64,000 nt of DNA from Streptomyces sp. TSRI0107 (GTDB taxonomy: Bacteria; Actinomycetota; Actinomycetes; Streptomycetales; Streptomycetaceae). Location: assembly GCF_001905845.1 (NCBI RefSeq), contig NZ_LIVZ01000005.1:310001-374000 (forward strand), in the 5' to 3' direction. Positions 32,375 to 40,936 of the stretch are shown piece by piece. Under the pieces are notes generated by a model. It worked only from the letters and a program-made list of their open reading frames with translations. It was not told where the DNA came from and searched no databases. Positions within the stretch are counted from its first letter, which is position 1. The number at the start of each line of letters is the position of its first letter. A program made the translations under genes and the position numbers.

Positions 32375-34633
32375 GTGGCAGCCCTCGCACGCTGGTGTGT
32401 CCGGCACCGTCTGATCGCTGTTCTGCTGTGGCTCCTCGCCCTGGGCGGGGTGGGCGCGGGCGCGCTCGTCGCCGGTACCGCGTACTCCAACGACTACCGG
32501 GTGCCCGGCACCGAGTCGGAGCGGGCCGCGGAGCTGCTGAAGGACGGCTTCCCCGCGCTCGGCGGGGACAGCGACACGGTCGTCTGGCACACCGGCGGGG
32601 GCAGTGTCCGCGCCGCCGACGTCGAACAGACCATGACCCGGACGCTCGACAGGATCGGCGACCTGCCCGGCGTCGCCTCCGTGACCGGCCCGTACGACGG
32701 CCAGGGCGCCGGCCAGATCAGCGAGGACGGCCGTACCGCCTACGCCACGGTCACCTTCGACGACCAGGCCGACGACATCGGCACCGCCGAGGCACAGGCC
32801 GTCGTCGACACCGCGAAGGCGGCCGAGGGCGACGGGCTCCAGGTCGAGCTGGGCGGCGGCGCGGTCGCGCTCACCGAGTCCTCCGGCGGGCACCTCGCCG
32901 AGGTGGTCGGCGTGGTCGTCGCCGCCGTCGTGCTGTTCCTCGCCTTCGGCTCGCTCGCCGCCTCCCTGCTGCCCATCGCCACCGCGCTGGTGAGCGTCGG
33001 CACCGCGTACGCCGGGATCGTGCTGCTCGGCCACCTCATGACGGTCGCCGACTTCGCGCCCATGCTCGGCATGCTGATCGGCCTCGGCGTCGGCATCGAC
33101 TACGCGCTGTTCATCGTCACCCGGCACCGGCGCGGGCTGAAACGCGGGCTCGGCGTCACCGAGGCGGTCACCGCCGCCGTCGCGACCACCGGACGCGCCG
33201 TCGTGTTCGCCGGCGCCACCGTGTGCATCGCCCTGCTGGGCATGCTGATCCTGCGGCTCGGCTTCCTCGACGGCGTCGCCATCGCCGCCTCGCTGACCGT
33301 CGTCCTCACCGTCGCGGCCTCCGTGACCCTGCTGCCCGCCCTGCTCTCCCTCATCGGCATGCGGGCCCTCAGCCGCCGCGAACGCCGCCGGCTCGCCGAG
33401 CACGGGCCCGAACCGGAGCTGCCCACCGGGTTCGCCGCCCGCTGGTCCGCGTTCGTCGAACGGCACCCCAGGAAGCTCGGCGCGCTCGCCCTCGCCGCGA
33501 TGACCCTGCTCGCCCTGCCCACCCTCTCCCTCCACCTGGGCACCTCCGACCAGGGCAACGGCCCGAGCACCGCCACCACGCGGCAGGCCTACGACCTCCT
33601 CGCCGACGGCTTCGGGCCCGGCGTGAACGGCCCCCTCACCCTCGTCACCGAGGTGCGCGGCGCCGAGGACCGGCTCGCCCTGGACAACCTCGACGGCACC
33701 CTGCGCGGCACCGAGGGCGTCGCCTTCGCGACCCCCGTGACGTTCGACGCGGGCGGCGACACCGCGTACCTCACCGTCGTACCGGAGACCGCCCCGCAGT
33801 CCCGGGAGACCAGCGACCTCGTGGACCGGCTGCGCACCGAGGTGCTGCCCCGCGCGGAGGCCGGCACCTCGCTCGACCTGCACGTCGGCGGCGTCACCGC
33901 CGGCTACGACGACTTCGCGGACGTCATCGTCGGCAAGCTGCCGCTGTTCGTCGGCGTCGTCATCGGACTGGGCTGTGTGCTGCTCCTGCTCGCGTTCCGG
34001 TCCATAGGCATCCCGGTGAAGGCCGCCGCGATGAACGTCGCCGCCGTCGCGGGCGCGTTCGGCGTGGTCGTCGCCGTCTTCCAGTGGGGCTGGGGCAGCG
34101 AACCGCTCGGCCTCGGCCGCGCGGGCCCCATCGAGCCCTTCCTGCCCGTGATCATGGTGTCGGTGCTCTTCGGCCTCTCCATGGACTACCAGGTCTTCCT
34201 GGTCAGCCGGATGTACGAGGAGTGGCTGGAGACCGGCGACAACCGGCGGGCCGTGCGGGTCGGCCTCGCCGAGACCAGCCGGGTGATCAACTCGGCCGCG
34301 GTGATCATGATCTCGGTGTTCCTCGCCTTCGTGCTCAGCGGCGACCGGGTGATCGCGATGTTCGGCATCGCGCTCGCCGCCGCCGTCGCCCTGGACGCCT
34401 TCGTGCTCCGCACGCTCCTGGTGCCCGCGCTGATGCATCTGCTCGGCGGCGCCAACTGGTGGCTGCCGCGTTGGCTCGACCGGCGCCTGCCGCGCATCAG
34501 CATCGAACCGCCCGAGCACCGGAGTGCGCCGGAAAACCTCGCGGAGGCCGACGCCGGACGTGAAAGGCTCACGGACGTCGTTGACGTACTGCACAAGGAG
34601 CGGCAACCCGATGTACGCGATATCCCTGGGTGA
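32375..34633 (+). CDS. MMPL-family membrane transporter
   Basis: 752 residues from the GTG at 32375, which has GGGAG eight bases upstream; longer in-frame starts upstream lack a ribosome binding site. The layout is the RND/MMPL duplication: one helix, a periplasmic domain, five or six helices (with GLGVGIDYALFIVTRHR), a loop, then the second half (LFGLSMDYQVFLVSRMYEEW). The two Asp-Tyr pairs in these signatures fit proton-driven transport. MMPL proteins export lipids or antibiotics in actinobacteria; the cargo here is unknown. Its 3' end overlaps the GNAT gene by 23 bases. Confidence 0.9.
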   Translation: MAALARWCVRHRLIAVLLWLLALGGVGAGALVAGTAYSNDYRVPGTESERAAELLKDGFPALGGDSDTVVWHTGGGSVRAADVEQTMTRTLDRIGDLPGVASVTGPYDGQGAGQISEDGRTAYATVTFDDQADDIGTAEAQAVVDTAKAAEGDGLQVELGGGAVALTESSGGHLAEVVGVVVAAVVLFLAFGSLAASLLPIATALVSVGTAYAGIVLLGHLMTVADFAPMLGMLIGLGVGIDYALFIVTRHRRGLKRGLGVTEAVTAAVATTGRAVVFAGATVCIALLGMLILRLGFLDGVAIAASLTVVLTVAASVTLLPALLSLIGMRALSRRERRRLAEHGPEPELPTGFAARWSAFVERHPRKLGALALAAMTLLALPTLSLHLGTSDQGNGPSTATTRQAYDLLADGFGPGVNGPLTLVTEVRGAEDRLALDNLDGTLRGTEGVAFATPVTFDAGGDTAYLTVVPETAPQSRETSDLVDRLRTEVLPRAEAGTSLDLHVGGVTAGYDDFADVIVGKLPLFVGVVIGLGCVLLLLAFRSIGIPVKAAAMNVAAVAGAFGVVVAVFQWGWGSEPLGLGRAGPIEPFLPVIMVSVLFGLSMDYQVFLVSRMYEEWLETGDNRRAVRVGLAETSRVINSAAVIMISVFLAFVLSGDRVIAMFGIALAAAVALDAFVLRTLLVPALMHLLGGANWWLPRWLDRRLPRISIEPPEHRSAPENLAEADAGRERLTDVVDVLHKERQPDVRDIPG

Positions 34634-35186
34634 CGACGGCGCCGAACTGCGCCCCCTGGAGCCCTGGCACGCCGAGGAGTTCCTGGCCCACCTGGACCGG
34701 GGCAGGGAGTTCATCAACCAGTACGTGCCGTTCGGGGAGAACGCCACCGACGTGGCCGGCGCGCGGCAACTGCTCCAGCGGTACGCCGACGGGCGCGCCG
34801 CCGACAACCGCTCCCTGCACGGCATCTGGCTGAACGGCAAGCTCGTCGGCGGGGTGCTGTTCCTGAACTTCGACGCCGCGCAGGGCAACTGCGAGGTCGG
34901 CTGCTGGCTGGAACCCGACGGCAGCGGGCGGGGTCTGGTCACCCGCGCGATGCGGGTGCTGATCGACTGGGCCGTCGGGGAACGCGGCATCCACCGCGTG
35001 GAGTGGCACGCCGCCGCGGGCAACGGGCCGAGCCTCGCCGTCGCCCGCCGGCTGGGGATGACCCGGGACGGCGTACACCGCGAGAGCTACCCCCACCACG
35101 GCGTACGGCACGACATCGAGGTGTGGTCGGTGCTCGCCCCCGAGTGGCGCGCGGCACGCGCGGATGCCGGTCACAAGGATCGTTAA
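34611..35186 (+). CDS. GNAT acetyltransferase (RimJ/RimL type)
   Basis: 191 residues. The family start (MYAISLGDDGAELRPLEPWHAEEFLAH), the acetyl-CoA loop region CWLEPDGSGRGLVTRAM and the HRVEWHAAAGNGPSLAVARRLGM segment are typical of the RimJ/RimL group that acetylates N-terminal or small-molecule amines. The start lies 23 bases inside the MMPL gene, with AAGGAG ten bases upstream, so translation is coupled to the transporter. Confidence 0.88.
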   Translation: MYAISLGDDGAELRPLEPWHAEEFLAHLDRGREFINQYVPFGENATDVAGARQLLQRYADGRAADNRSLHGIWLNGKLVGGVLFLNFDAAQGNCEVGCWLEPDGSGRGLVTRAMRVLIDWAVGERGIHRVEWHAAAGNGPSLAVARRLGMTRDGVHRESYPHHGVRHDIEVWSVLAPEWRAARADAGHKDR

Positions 35187-35221
35187 GGAACCTCTCAGAC
35201 TCCGTCCGTACGGTGCGGGGC

Positions 35222-35770
35222 ATGGGTACGAAGACTGTGGACGAGGCCGGGACGACGACCGCCGACGAGACGGCGACCGCGGAGGTCGAGGGGACGGAAG
35301 CCGAGGAAGCGGAGGCCGGAGCAGCCGTCGAGGAGGAGACCGGACACGAGGCGGAGGCGGCGCCCGGGACGGCCGGGCCCTCCGGGGTCGGGCAGGGCGC
35401 CGCCGCCGTCGTCTCCGCCGCCCTCGGTGTCGTCTCGCTGACCGGCAGCTGGATCGGCACGGTGGCCTCCGCGCGGCAGTCGCTGATCGGCCAGCTGGAG
35501 GCCTCGACGTCCTCCAGCGTCGCCTCCATGGTCGAGGCGGGCTACGGCGACGCCTGGCAGGCCAACGCGCTGTGGTCCGGGATCTTCGCACTGACCGCGC
35601 TGATCGTCGGCGTCGTGGTCCTCGCCCGGCCCGCGTTCGGCGCGCCCGGCGCGCCGCAGGCCCCCTGGATCAAGTCGGTCTCCTGGGCGGGCATCGCGCT
35701 CGGCGCCATCGGCCTGCTGCTGGCCGTCCTCAAGTACACCGGCGTCCTGCTCGGCCTGCCGACGGCTTAG
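35222..35770 (+). CDS. Membrane protein with acidic N-terminal domain
   Basis: 182 residues. Residues 1-58 are very rich in Glu, Ala and Thr (many consecutive EVEG/EEA segments) and probably disordered. About four hydrophobic stretches follow (AAAVVSAALGVVSLTGSWIG, ALWSGIFALTALIVGVVVLA, VSWAGIALGAIGLLLAVL and a short C-terminal one). No family is recognised. The ribosome binding site is weak. The gene ends 9 bases before a terminator hairpin. Confidence 0.7.
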   Translation: MGTKTVDEAGTTTADETATAEVEGTEAEEAEAGAAVEEETGHEAEAAPGTAGPSGVGQGAAAVVSAALGVVSLTGSWIGTVASARQSLIGQLEASTSSSVASMVEAGYGDAWQANALWSGIFALTALIVGVVVLARPAFGAPGAPQAPWIKSVSWAGIALGAIGLLLAVLKYTGVLLGLPTA

Positions 35771-35778
35771 CCGCCCAC

Positions 35779-35820
35779 GAGGGGCCTAAGGACCCGCCCG
35801 GTAGGGGGTCTTAGGCCCCT
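35779..35820 (+). terminator. Terminator hairpin downstream of the acidic membrane protein gene
   Basis: GGGGCCTAAG (35781-35790) pairs with CTTAGGCCCC (ending 35819), with a further ACCC/GGGT extension after a one-base bulge. There is no T-tract. It separates the MMPL-GNAT-membrane protein group from the following small gene. Confidence 0.7.
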
Positions 35821-35954
35821 CAGGCCTGTCTAAGGCACCACCCCGCCCCCCAAGATGCGGAACTCTCCCGATGTGGCGGACCCCCTGGGAGACGAAAGTA
35901 GAGGCATCGCGGCAAGCGATACCGAAACCGCCGTCGGACCAGGAGAGAACCACC

Positions 35955-36140
35955 ATGAACACCTACGAGCTCCAGCAGCTGCGCACCGCCGAGCTGATCC
36001 GCCAGGCCGAGCAGGCCCGACTGGTCCGCGATGTCACCCGCGGCAACCGCGCCGCCCGCCGGCAAGCGGAGCAGCGCACCACCGAGGCCGAGTCCCATAG
36101 CCGTCGCCCCCGCCGGCACCGCTTCCTGCGGACCGCGTGA
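35955..36140 (+). CDS. Small basic protein of 61 residues
   Basis: ATG at 35955 with AGGAGAG eight to ten bases upstream. The product is hydrophilic and helical: N-terminal MNTYELQQLRTAELIRQAEQ, then an arginine-rich tail (SRRPRRHRFLRTA). It has no recognised domain and could bind nucleic acid or act as a small regulator. It is followed by two hairpins, so it is a monocistronic unit. Confidence 0.65.
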   Translation: MNTYELQQLRTAELIRQAEQARLVRDVTRGNRAARRQAEQRTTEAESHSRRPRRHRFLRTA

Positions 36141-36171
36141 ACACGCCGGCCGGGGGAGCGGCCCGACGAGA

Positions 36172-36251
36172 GCCGGCGGCCTTCGCCGCCGGCCGCGACA
36201 CCGGCACATCCGACCGGCCCGGCGCCCTGCCGACAGGCGCCGGGCCGGTCG
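36172..36251 (+). terminator. Two consecutive perfect hairpins before the LAL regulator
   Basis: The first stem is GCCGGCGGC (36172-36180) with 36185-36193 around a CTTC loop. The second is a perfect 16-bp stem, CGACCGGCCCGGCGCC (36211-36226) with 36236-36251. They lie 32 to 111 bases after the stop of the small basic gene and before the preferred start of the LuxR-family gene, which favours a late start for that gene. Confidence 0.7.
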
Positions 36252-36328
36252 CGTCGTACGCCCTCCCGTCCTCTGCTCTCCGCAAAACCGGTGCCGCGCT
36301 GTCGGACCCCCGTGCGATGCTCTGGCCC

Positions 36329-39300
36329 GTGCAGACCAAGTCCGTCAGTCCCGTGTTCGTCGGCCGCACCGCGGAGTTGGCCACCCTGACCGGCGCACTC
36401 GCCCGGGCCGCCGGTGGGGGTACCGCCCAGGCGTTGAGCACTGGGGGAGAGCCGCAGGCGCTGCTGCTGGGCGGCGAGGCCGGGGTCGGCAAGACCCGCC
36501 TCGTCGAGGAGTTCGCGGCCGTCGCCGACCGGGAGGGCGCCGTCGTCGCCCTGGGCGGCTGTGTCGAGATCGGCGCCGACGGGCTGCCCTTCGCCCCGTT
36601 CTCCACCGCGCTGCGTACCCTGCGCCGCGAACTGCCGGACGCCCTCGCCGCCGCGGCCGCCGGCCAGGAGGAGGAACTGGCCCGGCTGCTGCCCGAACTG
36701 GGCGAGTTCGGCGCCGGACGCCACGACGACGAGGAGGGCGTGGCCCGCCTCTTCGAACTCACCGCCCGCCTGCTGGAACGCGTCGCCGCCGACCGCACGG
36801 TCGTCCTCGCCCTGGAGGACCTGCACTGGGCCGACGCCTCCACCCGGCACCTCCTCTCCTACCTGCTGCGCACCCTGCGCACCGGCCGTCTCGTCGTCCT
36901 CGCCACCTACCGGTCCGACGACATCCACCGCCGCCACCCGATGCGCCCGCTGCTCGCCGAACTCGACCGGCTGCGCACCGTCCACCGCATCGAACTCGCC
37001 CGCTTCAGCCGCGAGGAGGTCGGCCGCCAGATCGCCGGCATCCTGGCCGCCGAACCCGACCCCGCCCAGGTCGACGACATCTTCGAACGCTCCGACGGCA
37101 ACGCCTTCTTCGTCGAGGAACTGGCCGTGGCCGCCCACGACGGCTCCTGCGCCGGCCTCACCGACTCGCTGCGCGACCTCCTCCTCGTCCGGGTGGAGGC
37201 GCTGCCCGAGACCGCCCAGCGGGTCGCCCGGATCGTCGCCGAGGGCGGCTCCACCGTCGAGTACCCGCTGCTCGCCGCCGTCGCCGGACTCCCCGAGGAC
37301 GACCTCATCGAGGCGCTGCGCGTCGCCGTCAACGCCCACCTGCTGCTCGCCACCCCCACCGGCGACGGCTACCGCTTCCGCCACTCCCTGGTCCGCGAGG
37401 CCGTCGGCGACGACCTGCTGCCCGGCGAACGCTTCCGCATCAACCGCCGCTACGCCGAGGCCCTGGAGGCCGACCCGGGCCTCGTCCCCGCCGACGAACG
37501 CGTCACCCGGCTGGCCAGCTACTGGTACCACGCCCACGATCCCGCCAAGGCCCTCCCGGCCGTCCTGGACGCCGCCGCCGTAGTCCGCCGCCGCCACGCC
37601 CACTCCGAACAACTCCGGCTGCTGGAACGCGCGATGGAACTCTGGGACGCCGCCCCCGAGGAGACCCGCGCCACCCTGCGCCCCGTCGACCACACCGAGG
37701 CCTACCCGCCGTGCGGCTGCGACCCGGCGACCGCCCCGCTGCGCTACCTCGACCTGATGGCCGAGGCCGCCGTCGCCGGCCGGCTCTGCGGGGAGCGGGA
37801 ACGCGCCCTGAAGATCACCAAGCGGGCCCTGCGGCTGCTGGAGGAGGAACCCGACCCGCTGCGCGCCGCCTGGTTCTGGAACCAGCGCGCCCAGCTCGTG
37901 CAGAGCCAGGCCCGCGGCGACGGCTGGAAGGAACTGGCCACCGCCCAGGAACTGGTCCGCGGCCTGCCCCCGTCCCAGGTGCACGCCGATGTCCTGGTGG
38001 CCGTCGCCGGCTGGCTGATGCTGCGCGCCCCCGGCCCGGAGGCCTTCTCCGCGGCCGAACGGGCGGTGGAGTACGCCCGCATGGTCGGCGCCCGGGAGAC
38101 CGAGATGAACGCCCGGCTCACCCTCGGCGGCCTCATGGTCGACGCCGGTGACACCGAGGCCGGGCTCGCGGTGATGTACGACGTCATGGACCGCACCCTC
38201 GCCGAGGGCGTGCCCCTCGTCGCGGGCCGTGCCTACATCAACCTCCCCTCGGAACTGGAGTCCGTGGGCCGCTCCCGGGAAGCCGTCCCCCTGCTGGAAC
38301 AGGGCGTCGAGCACTGCCGGCGGTTCGGCCTGCTCAACACGGAGGCCTGGGTCTGGGCCAACCTCTCCGACTCGCTGTACTCCCTGGGCCGTTGGGACGA
38401 GGCCGCCGAGGCCGCGGAGAGCACCCGGCGGCGCGGCCAGAACGCCCGCCCCCAGGGACTCGGCACCATGTGCCTGGCCCGAGTCGCCCTCGGCAGAGGC
38501 GAAGTCGCCGAGACGGCCCGGCAACTGACCTCCGCCAAGGCCTACTTCGGCACCCACGACTCCATGCCCCAGCAGTCACTGCCCCTCCTCGCCATCAGCC
38601 TCGGGATCGCCGCGGCCGAGGGCCGCCTCCTCGACCTGCGCGCCGAACTCCGAGGCGCCCTGGACGCCGGTTTCCCGCCCGGCACCCACCGCTACGCCTG
38701 GCCCCTGCTCCTGGCGGGCGCCACCGCCGAGGCCGACCACCGCGACCTGCCCGCCGCGCGACCGGGCCGCGCCGAGGCGATCGACCGCCTGCGCGACTCC
38801 GCCAAGCGCCTCACCACCGACGCCCCCGTCTGGCTCGCCCACGAGCGGTGGGTGCGCGCCGAGCTGCGCCGCGCCGAGGGCGCCGCCGACGCGGACACCT
38901 GGTCCGACGTGGTCACCGCCTTCGAACAGCTGGAGCGCCCCTACGACCTGGCCCGCGTCCGCCACCGTCTGGCGGAGGCGCTGCTCGCGTCCGGCGGCGA
39001 GGACGAGCGGGAGCGGGCCGCCGAGCTGCTGCGCCTCGCCCACGCCGTCGCCGGCCACCTCGGCGCCCGCCCGCTCGCCGACGCCGTCACCTTGCTCGCC
39101 CAGCGGGCCCGCCTCTCCCTGACCCGCACCTCGCCGCACGCCCTCGCCCCCGCCGACCCGGCCGAGGCACTGGGCTTGACCAGCCGGGAGCGCGACGTGC
39201 TGCGCCTGGTCTCGGCCGGGCGCACCAACCGTCAGATAGCCGGGGAGCTGTTCATCTCGCCGAAGACGGCCAGCGTCCACGTGTCGAACATCCTGGCCAA

Positions 39301-39394
39301 GCTCGGGGTCTCCGGCCGGGGCGAGGCGGCGGCGGTCGCCCACCGGCTGGGCCTGTTCCCCCAGGAACCGCTCCCGGCCGGACCGAACGGGTGA
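36329..39394 (+). CDS. Large LuxR-family (LAL-type) ATP-binding transcriptional regulator
   Basis: About 1021 residues from the GTG at 36329. An N-terminal AAA/STAND ATPase starts at once (FVGRTAELATL; Walker A GGEAGVGKTR near residue 50; Walker B VVLALEDLHWADAS). A long TPR-like helical middle (about 380-930) precedes a C-terminal LuxR helix-turn-helix (LTSRERDVLRLVSAGRTNRQIAGELFISPKTASVHVSNILAKLGV). Such regulators activate antibiotic or sugar genes. An in-frame GTG at 36137 overlaps the preceding small gene but would place two terminator-like hairpins inside the coding region; ATG 36317 is another alternative. Confidence 0.88.
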   Translation: MQTKSVSPVFVGRTAELATLTGALARAAGGGTAQALSTGGEPQALLLGGEAGVGKTRLVEEFAAVADREGAVVALGGCVEIGADGLPFAPFSTALRTLRRELPDALAAAAAGQEEELARLLPELGEFGAGRHDDEEGVARLFELTARLLERVAADRTVVLALEDLHWADASTRHLLSYLLRTLRTGRLVVLATYRSDDIHRRHPMRPLLAELDRLRTVHRIELARFSREEVGRQIAGILAAEPDPAQVDDIFERSDGNAFFVEELAVAAHDGSCAGLTDSLRDLLLVRVEALPETAQRVARIVAEGGSTVEYPLLAAVAGLPEDDLIEALRVAVNAHLLLATPTGDGYRFRHSLVREAVGDDLLPGERFRINRRYAEALEADPGLVPADERVTRLASYWYHAHDPAKALPAVLDAAAVVRRRHAHSEQLRLLERAMELWDAAPEETRATLRPVDHTEAYPPCGCDPATAPLRYLDLMAEAAVAGRLCGERERALKITKRALRLLEEEPDPLRAAWFWNQRAQLVQSQARGDGWKELATAQELVRGLPPSQVHADVLVAVAGWLMLRAPGPEAFSAAERAVEYARMVGARETEMNARLTLGGLMVDAGDTEAGLAVMYDVMDRTLAEGVPLVAGRAYINLPSELESVGRSREAVPLLEQGVEHCRRFGLLNTEAWVWANLSDSLYSLGRWDEAAEAAESTRRRGQNARPQGLGTMCLARVALGRGEVAETARQLTSAKAYFGTHDSMPQQSLPLLAISLGIAAAEGRLLDLRAELRGALDAGFPPGTHRYAWPLLLAGATAEADHRDLPAARPGRAEAIDRLRDSAKRLTTDAPVWLAHERWVRAELRRAEGAADADTWSDVVTAFEQLERPYDLARVRHRLAEALLASGGEDERERAAELLRLAHAVAGHLGARPLADAVTLLAQRARLSLTRTSPHALAPADPAEALGLTSRERDVLRLVSAGRTNRQIAGELFISPKTASVHVSNILAKLGVSGRGEAAAVAHRLGLFPQEPLPAGPNG

Positions 39395-39430
39395 GCCGTA
39401 CGCTGGAGGGACGTCGGCCAAGGAGGCTCC

Positions 39431-39631
39431 GTGTTCAACCCCTTCGAGGAACTGTTCGCCCCGGGCCGCAAACACACCCGTGACGAGCAGAAGCGGCTGG
39501 AGCTGACCCGTGAGGACGTCGGGGACGCGGATCCGGGACGCGGGCCGATAGACCTCGCCTCCGGGAAGGTCGTCGTACGGCGATCCGGGCCGCGGAAGCC
39601 CGGCTCGCACGAGGACACCGAGGGGGAGTGA
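39431..39631 (+). CDS. DUF6191-type small protein
   Basis: 66 residues from a GTG with a perfect AGGAGG ribosome binding site five bases upstream. The sequence (MFNPFEELFAPGRKHTRDEQKRLELTREDVG...GPIDLASGKV) is hydrophilic and acidic at the C-terminus. I recall this pattern as a short actinobacterial family of unknown function (DUF6191). It follows the LAL regulator by 36 bases and converges with the sugar dehydrogenase lipoprotein gene. Confidence 0.75.
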   Translation: MFNPFEELFAPGRKHTRDEQKRLELTREDVGDADPGRGPIDLASGKVVVRRSGPRKPGSHEDTEGE

Positions 39632-39664
39632 GGAGGCCGGGGCACGGGCGGCCCCGGGCCGGGA

Positions 39665-40828
39665 TCAGCTCACCTTCAGCTCCAGGATCCGGTCGTCACC
39701 GTCCCCGGGGGAGCCGCGGCCGTCCGTCTCGCTGGTGACGAGCCAGAGCCTGTCGCCGCCCGCGGAGACCACCGTGCGCAGCCGCCCGTAGTCCCCTTCG
39801 AGGAAGGCCTGCGGGTCGGCCGAGGTCTCGGTGCCCTTCAGCGGGACGCGCCACAGACGCTGGCCGCGCAGGCCCGCCATCCATATCGATCCCTCGGCGT
39901 ACGCGATGCCGCTGGGGGAGGCCTCGTCGGTGGTCCACTGGGCCGTCGGGTCACGGAAGGCGTCGTCGTCGGACCTGCCCTCCGCCTCCGGCCAGCCGTA
40001 GTTGCCGCCCGGCTTGACCGCGTTCAGCTCGTCCCAGGTGTCCTGGCCGAACTCGGCGGCGAACAGCCGTTGTTTGCCGTCCCAGGCGAGACCCTGCACA
40101 TTGCGGTGCCCGTACGAGTACACGGGGGAGTCGGGGAACGGGTTGCCCGGGGCCGGTTCGCCCTCCGGGGTCAGCCGCAGGATCTTGCCGCCCAGGGAGT
40201 CCTTGTCCTGGGACAGGCCCTCCTCGCCGCTCTCGCCCGTGCCGACGTAGAGCATCCTGTCCGGGCCGAAGGCGATGCGGCCGCCGTTGTGCACGAAGCC
40301 CTTGGGGATGCCCCGGAAGACCGTGTCGGGGGCGCCGAGCTGTTCGCCCTCGGGCTTCTCCTCGTCGATGAGCATCCGCACGACGCGGTTGTCCGAGGCG
40401 GAGGTGAAGTAGGCGTAGACCATGTGGTCCGAGGCGTAGTCGGGGGAGAGAGCGAGGCCGAGCAGGCCGCCCTCGCCGGCCGCGGAGACGCCGGGCACCT
40501 CGCCCAACTCGGTCTTCTCGCCGGTCTTGCCGTCGACGCGGACGATCGTGCCGTCGTCGCGGGAGGAGACGAGCAGGTCGCCGTCCGGCAGCGGGGCGAG
40601 GCCCCAGGGGGTGTCCAGGCCCTCGGCGACGGTGCGGACGACCTTCACGGTGCCGGTCGCGGGCGGGGTCTTCTCGGCGGCGGGTCCGGAGGGCGACCGC
40701 GCGGCCGTACGGCTCGGGGTGGCCCGTTCACCGGCGCCCGGTTCTCCTCCGTCGTCACCGGAGGAGCAGCCGGCCGTCAGCACGAGGGCGGCCGCGGCCA
40801 ACACGGCCGTCACAGCTCGACGTTGCAC
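39665..40828 (-). CDS. PQQ-dependent sugar dehydrogenase-like lipoprotein (GDH/sorbosone dehydrogenase family)
   Basis: 387 residues. The GTG at 40828 gives a lipoprotein signal (RRAVTAVLAAAALVLTAGC, lipobox LTAGC). A low-complexity linker and then the six-bladed GSDH beta-propeller follow: GLDTPWGLAPLPDGDLLVSSRDDGTI, a KxDG-type segment (RVDGKTGEKTELGEVPGV), GLLGLALSPDY, and FVHNGGRIAFGPDRMLYVGTGESG with the catalytic-histidine region. It is anchored outside the membrane and would oxidise sugars with PQQ if PQQ is available. An in-frame ATG 51 bases upstream is a less likely start because it would disrupt the signal peptide. Confidence 0.87.
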   Translation of the reverse strand: MQRRAVTAVLAAAALVLTAGCSSGDDGGEPGAGERATPSRTAARSPSGPAAEKTPPATGTVKVVRTVAEGLDTPWGLAPLPDGDLLVSSRDDGTIVRVDGKTGEKTELGEVPGVSAAGEGGLLGLALSPDYASDHMVYAYFTSASDNRVVRMLIDEEKPEGEQLGAPDTVFRGIPKGFVHNGGRIAFGPDRMLYVGTGESGEEGLSQDKDSLGGKILRLTPEGEPAPGNPFPDSPVYSYGHRNVQGLAWDGKQRLFAAEFGQDTWDELNAVKPGGNYGWPEAEGRSDDDAFRDPTAQWTTDEASPSGIAYAEGSIWMAGLRGQRLWRVPLKGTETSADPQAFLEGDYGRLRTVVSAGGDRLWLVTSETDGRGSPGDGDDRILELKVS

Positions 40829-40936
40829 GATCTTGGTCCCTTCGACGCGGCGGTCTCCAGCGCAGCTTCTCCCTGTCATACACCGCTCGCGCCCCTCAGG
40901 TTCCCGTTCGCCGGGACCCGAACCGCCCGTCCGCCC

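Noticed and set aside
32312..35023. A 903-codon minus-strand open frame opposite the MMPL and GNAT genes
   Set aside because: It has no domain, an odd composition rich in Glu, His, Gln, Asp and Gly, and lies on the non-coding strand of recognisable genes.
36137..36328. GTG at 36137 as start of the LAL regulator
   Set aside because: It would include two terminator-like hairpins and a low-complexity leader before the ATPase domain; kept only as an alternative.
35963..38557. An 864-codon minus-strand open frame opposite the LAL regulator
   Set aside because: It is the complementary frame of the ATPase and TPR region, with no ribosome binding site or family similarity.
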